A DNA stretch of 7,058 nt from Chitinophagaceae bacterium. GTDB taxonomy: Bacteria; Bacteroidota; Bacteroidia; Chitinophagales; Chitinophagaceae. Where the stretch lies: assembly GCA_003136915.1 (NCBI GenBank), contig PLEB01000316.1, positions 3,015 through 10,072 on the forward strand. The letters are read 5' to 3'. This document shows positions 6,032 to 7,058 of the stretch, piece after piece. The position numbers and the translations under genes are program-made. The notes beneath the pieces are model-generated. The model worked only from the letters and a program-made list of their open reading frames with translations, searched no databases and had not been told where the DNA came from. Positions within the stretch are counted from its first letter, which is position 1, and each line of letters begins with the position of its first letter.

Positions 6032-7023
6032 AGAAAATAAGAATTGGGATTAGTGGTGGCGCAGGATATACCGGCGGGGAATTGATCAGGATACTGATCC
6101 ATCACCCGCATGCGGAGATCGTGTTCGTTCAAAGCAAGAGCAATGCAGGAAAAGAAATTTCCAGCGTTCACCACGATCTTGAAGGAGATACGGCACTCTG
6201 TTTTACAGATCAGGTTCAGCAGGATATTGATGTCATTTTTTTGTGTGTGGGTCATGGCGCAGCGAGGAAATTTTTCGCACAAAATCCACTGGAAAAAAAC
6301 ATCCGGATCATTGATCTGTCGCAGGATTTCCGTCTCAGCGGAAGCAATCATTTCCCCGGAAATGAGTTTCCGTTTATATATGGTTTGCCGGAATTGAACA
6401 GGAATGAAATTAAGAAAGCAAGAAATGTTGCAAACCCCGGATGTTTTGCTTCCGCTATCGAGCTGGGGTTGCTGCCGCTGGCGAAAATGAAATGGCTGAC
6501 GGAAACATTCACCACGGGCATCACGGGTTCGACGGGCGCGGGTCAGGGCCTGTCTCCGACTGCACATTTTTCCTGGCGCGTAAACAATATTCAGGCTTAT
6601 AAAACTTTGACGCACCAGCATCTGGCTGAAGTGAATCAATCACTGGCCCAGCTGCAGCACGGATTTTCTAAATCCGGACCTGGTGTTCACTTCGTGCCCT
6701 GGCGCGGAGATTTTGCCCGGGGAATCTTTGTGAGTTCCCAGCTGAATTGCAAAGGGGATATCAGGGAACTCATACAAGTGTACAAGGATTTTTATGAAGA
6801 TCATCCATTTACTGTCGTAGCCGATGAACCGATTTTCCTGAAGCAGGTGGTGAATACAAATAAATGCCTGCTTCAGCTGGAGAAATTGGATGATACGCTC
6901 GTGATCCATTCAGCACTCGATAACCTGTTGAAAGGCGCATCCGGACAGGCAGTTCAGAATATGAACCTGATGTTTGGTTTGGATGAATGTGCGGGACTGA
7001 GGTTGAAGGCGAATTATTTTTGA
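6028..7023 (+). CDS. argC: N-acetyl(or N-succinyl)-gamma-glutamyl-phosphate reductase
   Basis: Reduces N-acyl-glutamyl-5-phosphate with NADPH to the N-acylglutamate semialdehyde, the third step of the cyclic or linear arginine pathway, in the cytoplasm. The 331-residue protein is complete and of normal length. It has the N-terminal Rossmann motif GGAGYTGGE (10-18), the catalytic cysteine in NPGCFA (136-141, Cys139), GSTGAGQG (167-174) in the substrate-binding domain, and the catalytic-site block HFVPWRGDFARGI beginning at His221. The start overlaps the argG stop as ATGA. Whether the acyl group is acetyl or succinyl cannot be told from ArgC by eye; the downstream transcarbamylase, outside the window, would decide. 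Kinase (argB), aminotransferase (argD) and transcarbamylase genes are expected to follow. Confidence 0.95.
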   Translation: MKKIRIGISGGAGYTGGELIRILIHHPHAEIVFVQSKSNAGKEISSVHHDLEGDTALCFTDQVQQDIDVIFLCVGHGAARKFFAQNPLEKNIRIIDLSQDFRLSGSNHFPGNEFPFIYGLPELNRNEIKKARNVANPGCFASAIELGLLPLAKMKWLTETFTTGITGSTGAGQGLSPTAHFSWRVNNIQAYKTLTHQHLAEVNQSLAQLQHGFSKSGPGVHFVPWRGDFARGIFVSSQLNCKGDIRELIQVYKDFYEDHPFTVVADEPIFLKQVVNTNKCLLQLEKLDDTLVIHSALDNLLKGASGQAVQNMNLMFGLDECAGLRLKANYF

Positions 7024-7038
7024 TACACTGAGGTCATC

Positions 7039-7058
7039 GTTGATGGTTGATGGTTGAT
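7039..7058. repeat. 7-bp tandem repeat GTTGATG at the right edge
   Basis: GTTGATG, GTTGATG and GTTGAT follow each other without gaps from 7039 and run off the right edge, starting 16 bp after the argC stop. The total copy number is unknown. It is a simple non-coding repeat between argC and whatever follows. Confidence 0.7.

Noticed and set aside
5648..6909. Minus-strand ORFs of 89-241 codons over argG and argC
   Set aside because: They are antisense shadows of two well-supported enzymes with intact catalytic motifs.

Overview
The window looks like a chromosomal segment of a Bacteroidota bacterium, most likely near the Chitinophagaceae or Sphingobacteriia. The genes lack Shine-Dalgarno sequences, the few promoter-like sites resemble the TAnnTTTG type of that phylum, and all five large proteins read as Bacteroidota-type family members. 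This placement comes from recognising the proteins, not from a search.

Left third (1-2474, minus strand): the N-terminal 824 codons of an adenosylcobalamin-dependent (class II) ribonucleotide reductase, nrdJ, whose C-terminus lies beyond the left edge. It is transcribed away from the rest of the window. The 323-bp divergent spacer (2475-2797) holds a bulged hairpin in the nrdJ leader, a small inverted repeat around a DnaA-box-like sequence, and a perfect 17-bp palindrome just upstream of the next gene.

Middle (2798-3559, plus strand): a geranylgeranylglyceryl phosphate synthase / PcrB-family TIM barrel, the bacterial relative of the archaeal ether-lipid enzyme. A 502-bp non-coding stretch follows (3560-4061). 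It has an 8-bp tandem repeat and then what looks like a regulatory leader: a promoter-like box, a 43-codon ORF with two Arg-Arg pairs, a terminator-like hairpin inside that ORF, more hairpins, and a second hairpin plus T-run ending 18 bp before the next gene.

Right part (4062-7023, plus strand): the start of an arginine biosynthesis operon. It contains a GNAT-family N-acyltransferase (probably the first, glutamate N-acylating step), argG (argininosuccinate synthase) and argC (N-acyl-glutamyl-phosphate reductase). The spacing is tight: 41 bp between the first two, and a 4-bp ATGA overlap between argG and argC. Further arg genes are expected past the right edge, where a 7-bp tandem repeat begins.

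The most interesting element is the leader at about 3780-4043. Its position in front of an arginine operon, its Arg codon pairs and its overlapping terminator together suggest arginine-responsive attenuation. The protein-coding content is otherwise conventional. I see no mobile element, CRISPR array, tRNA or rRNA.
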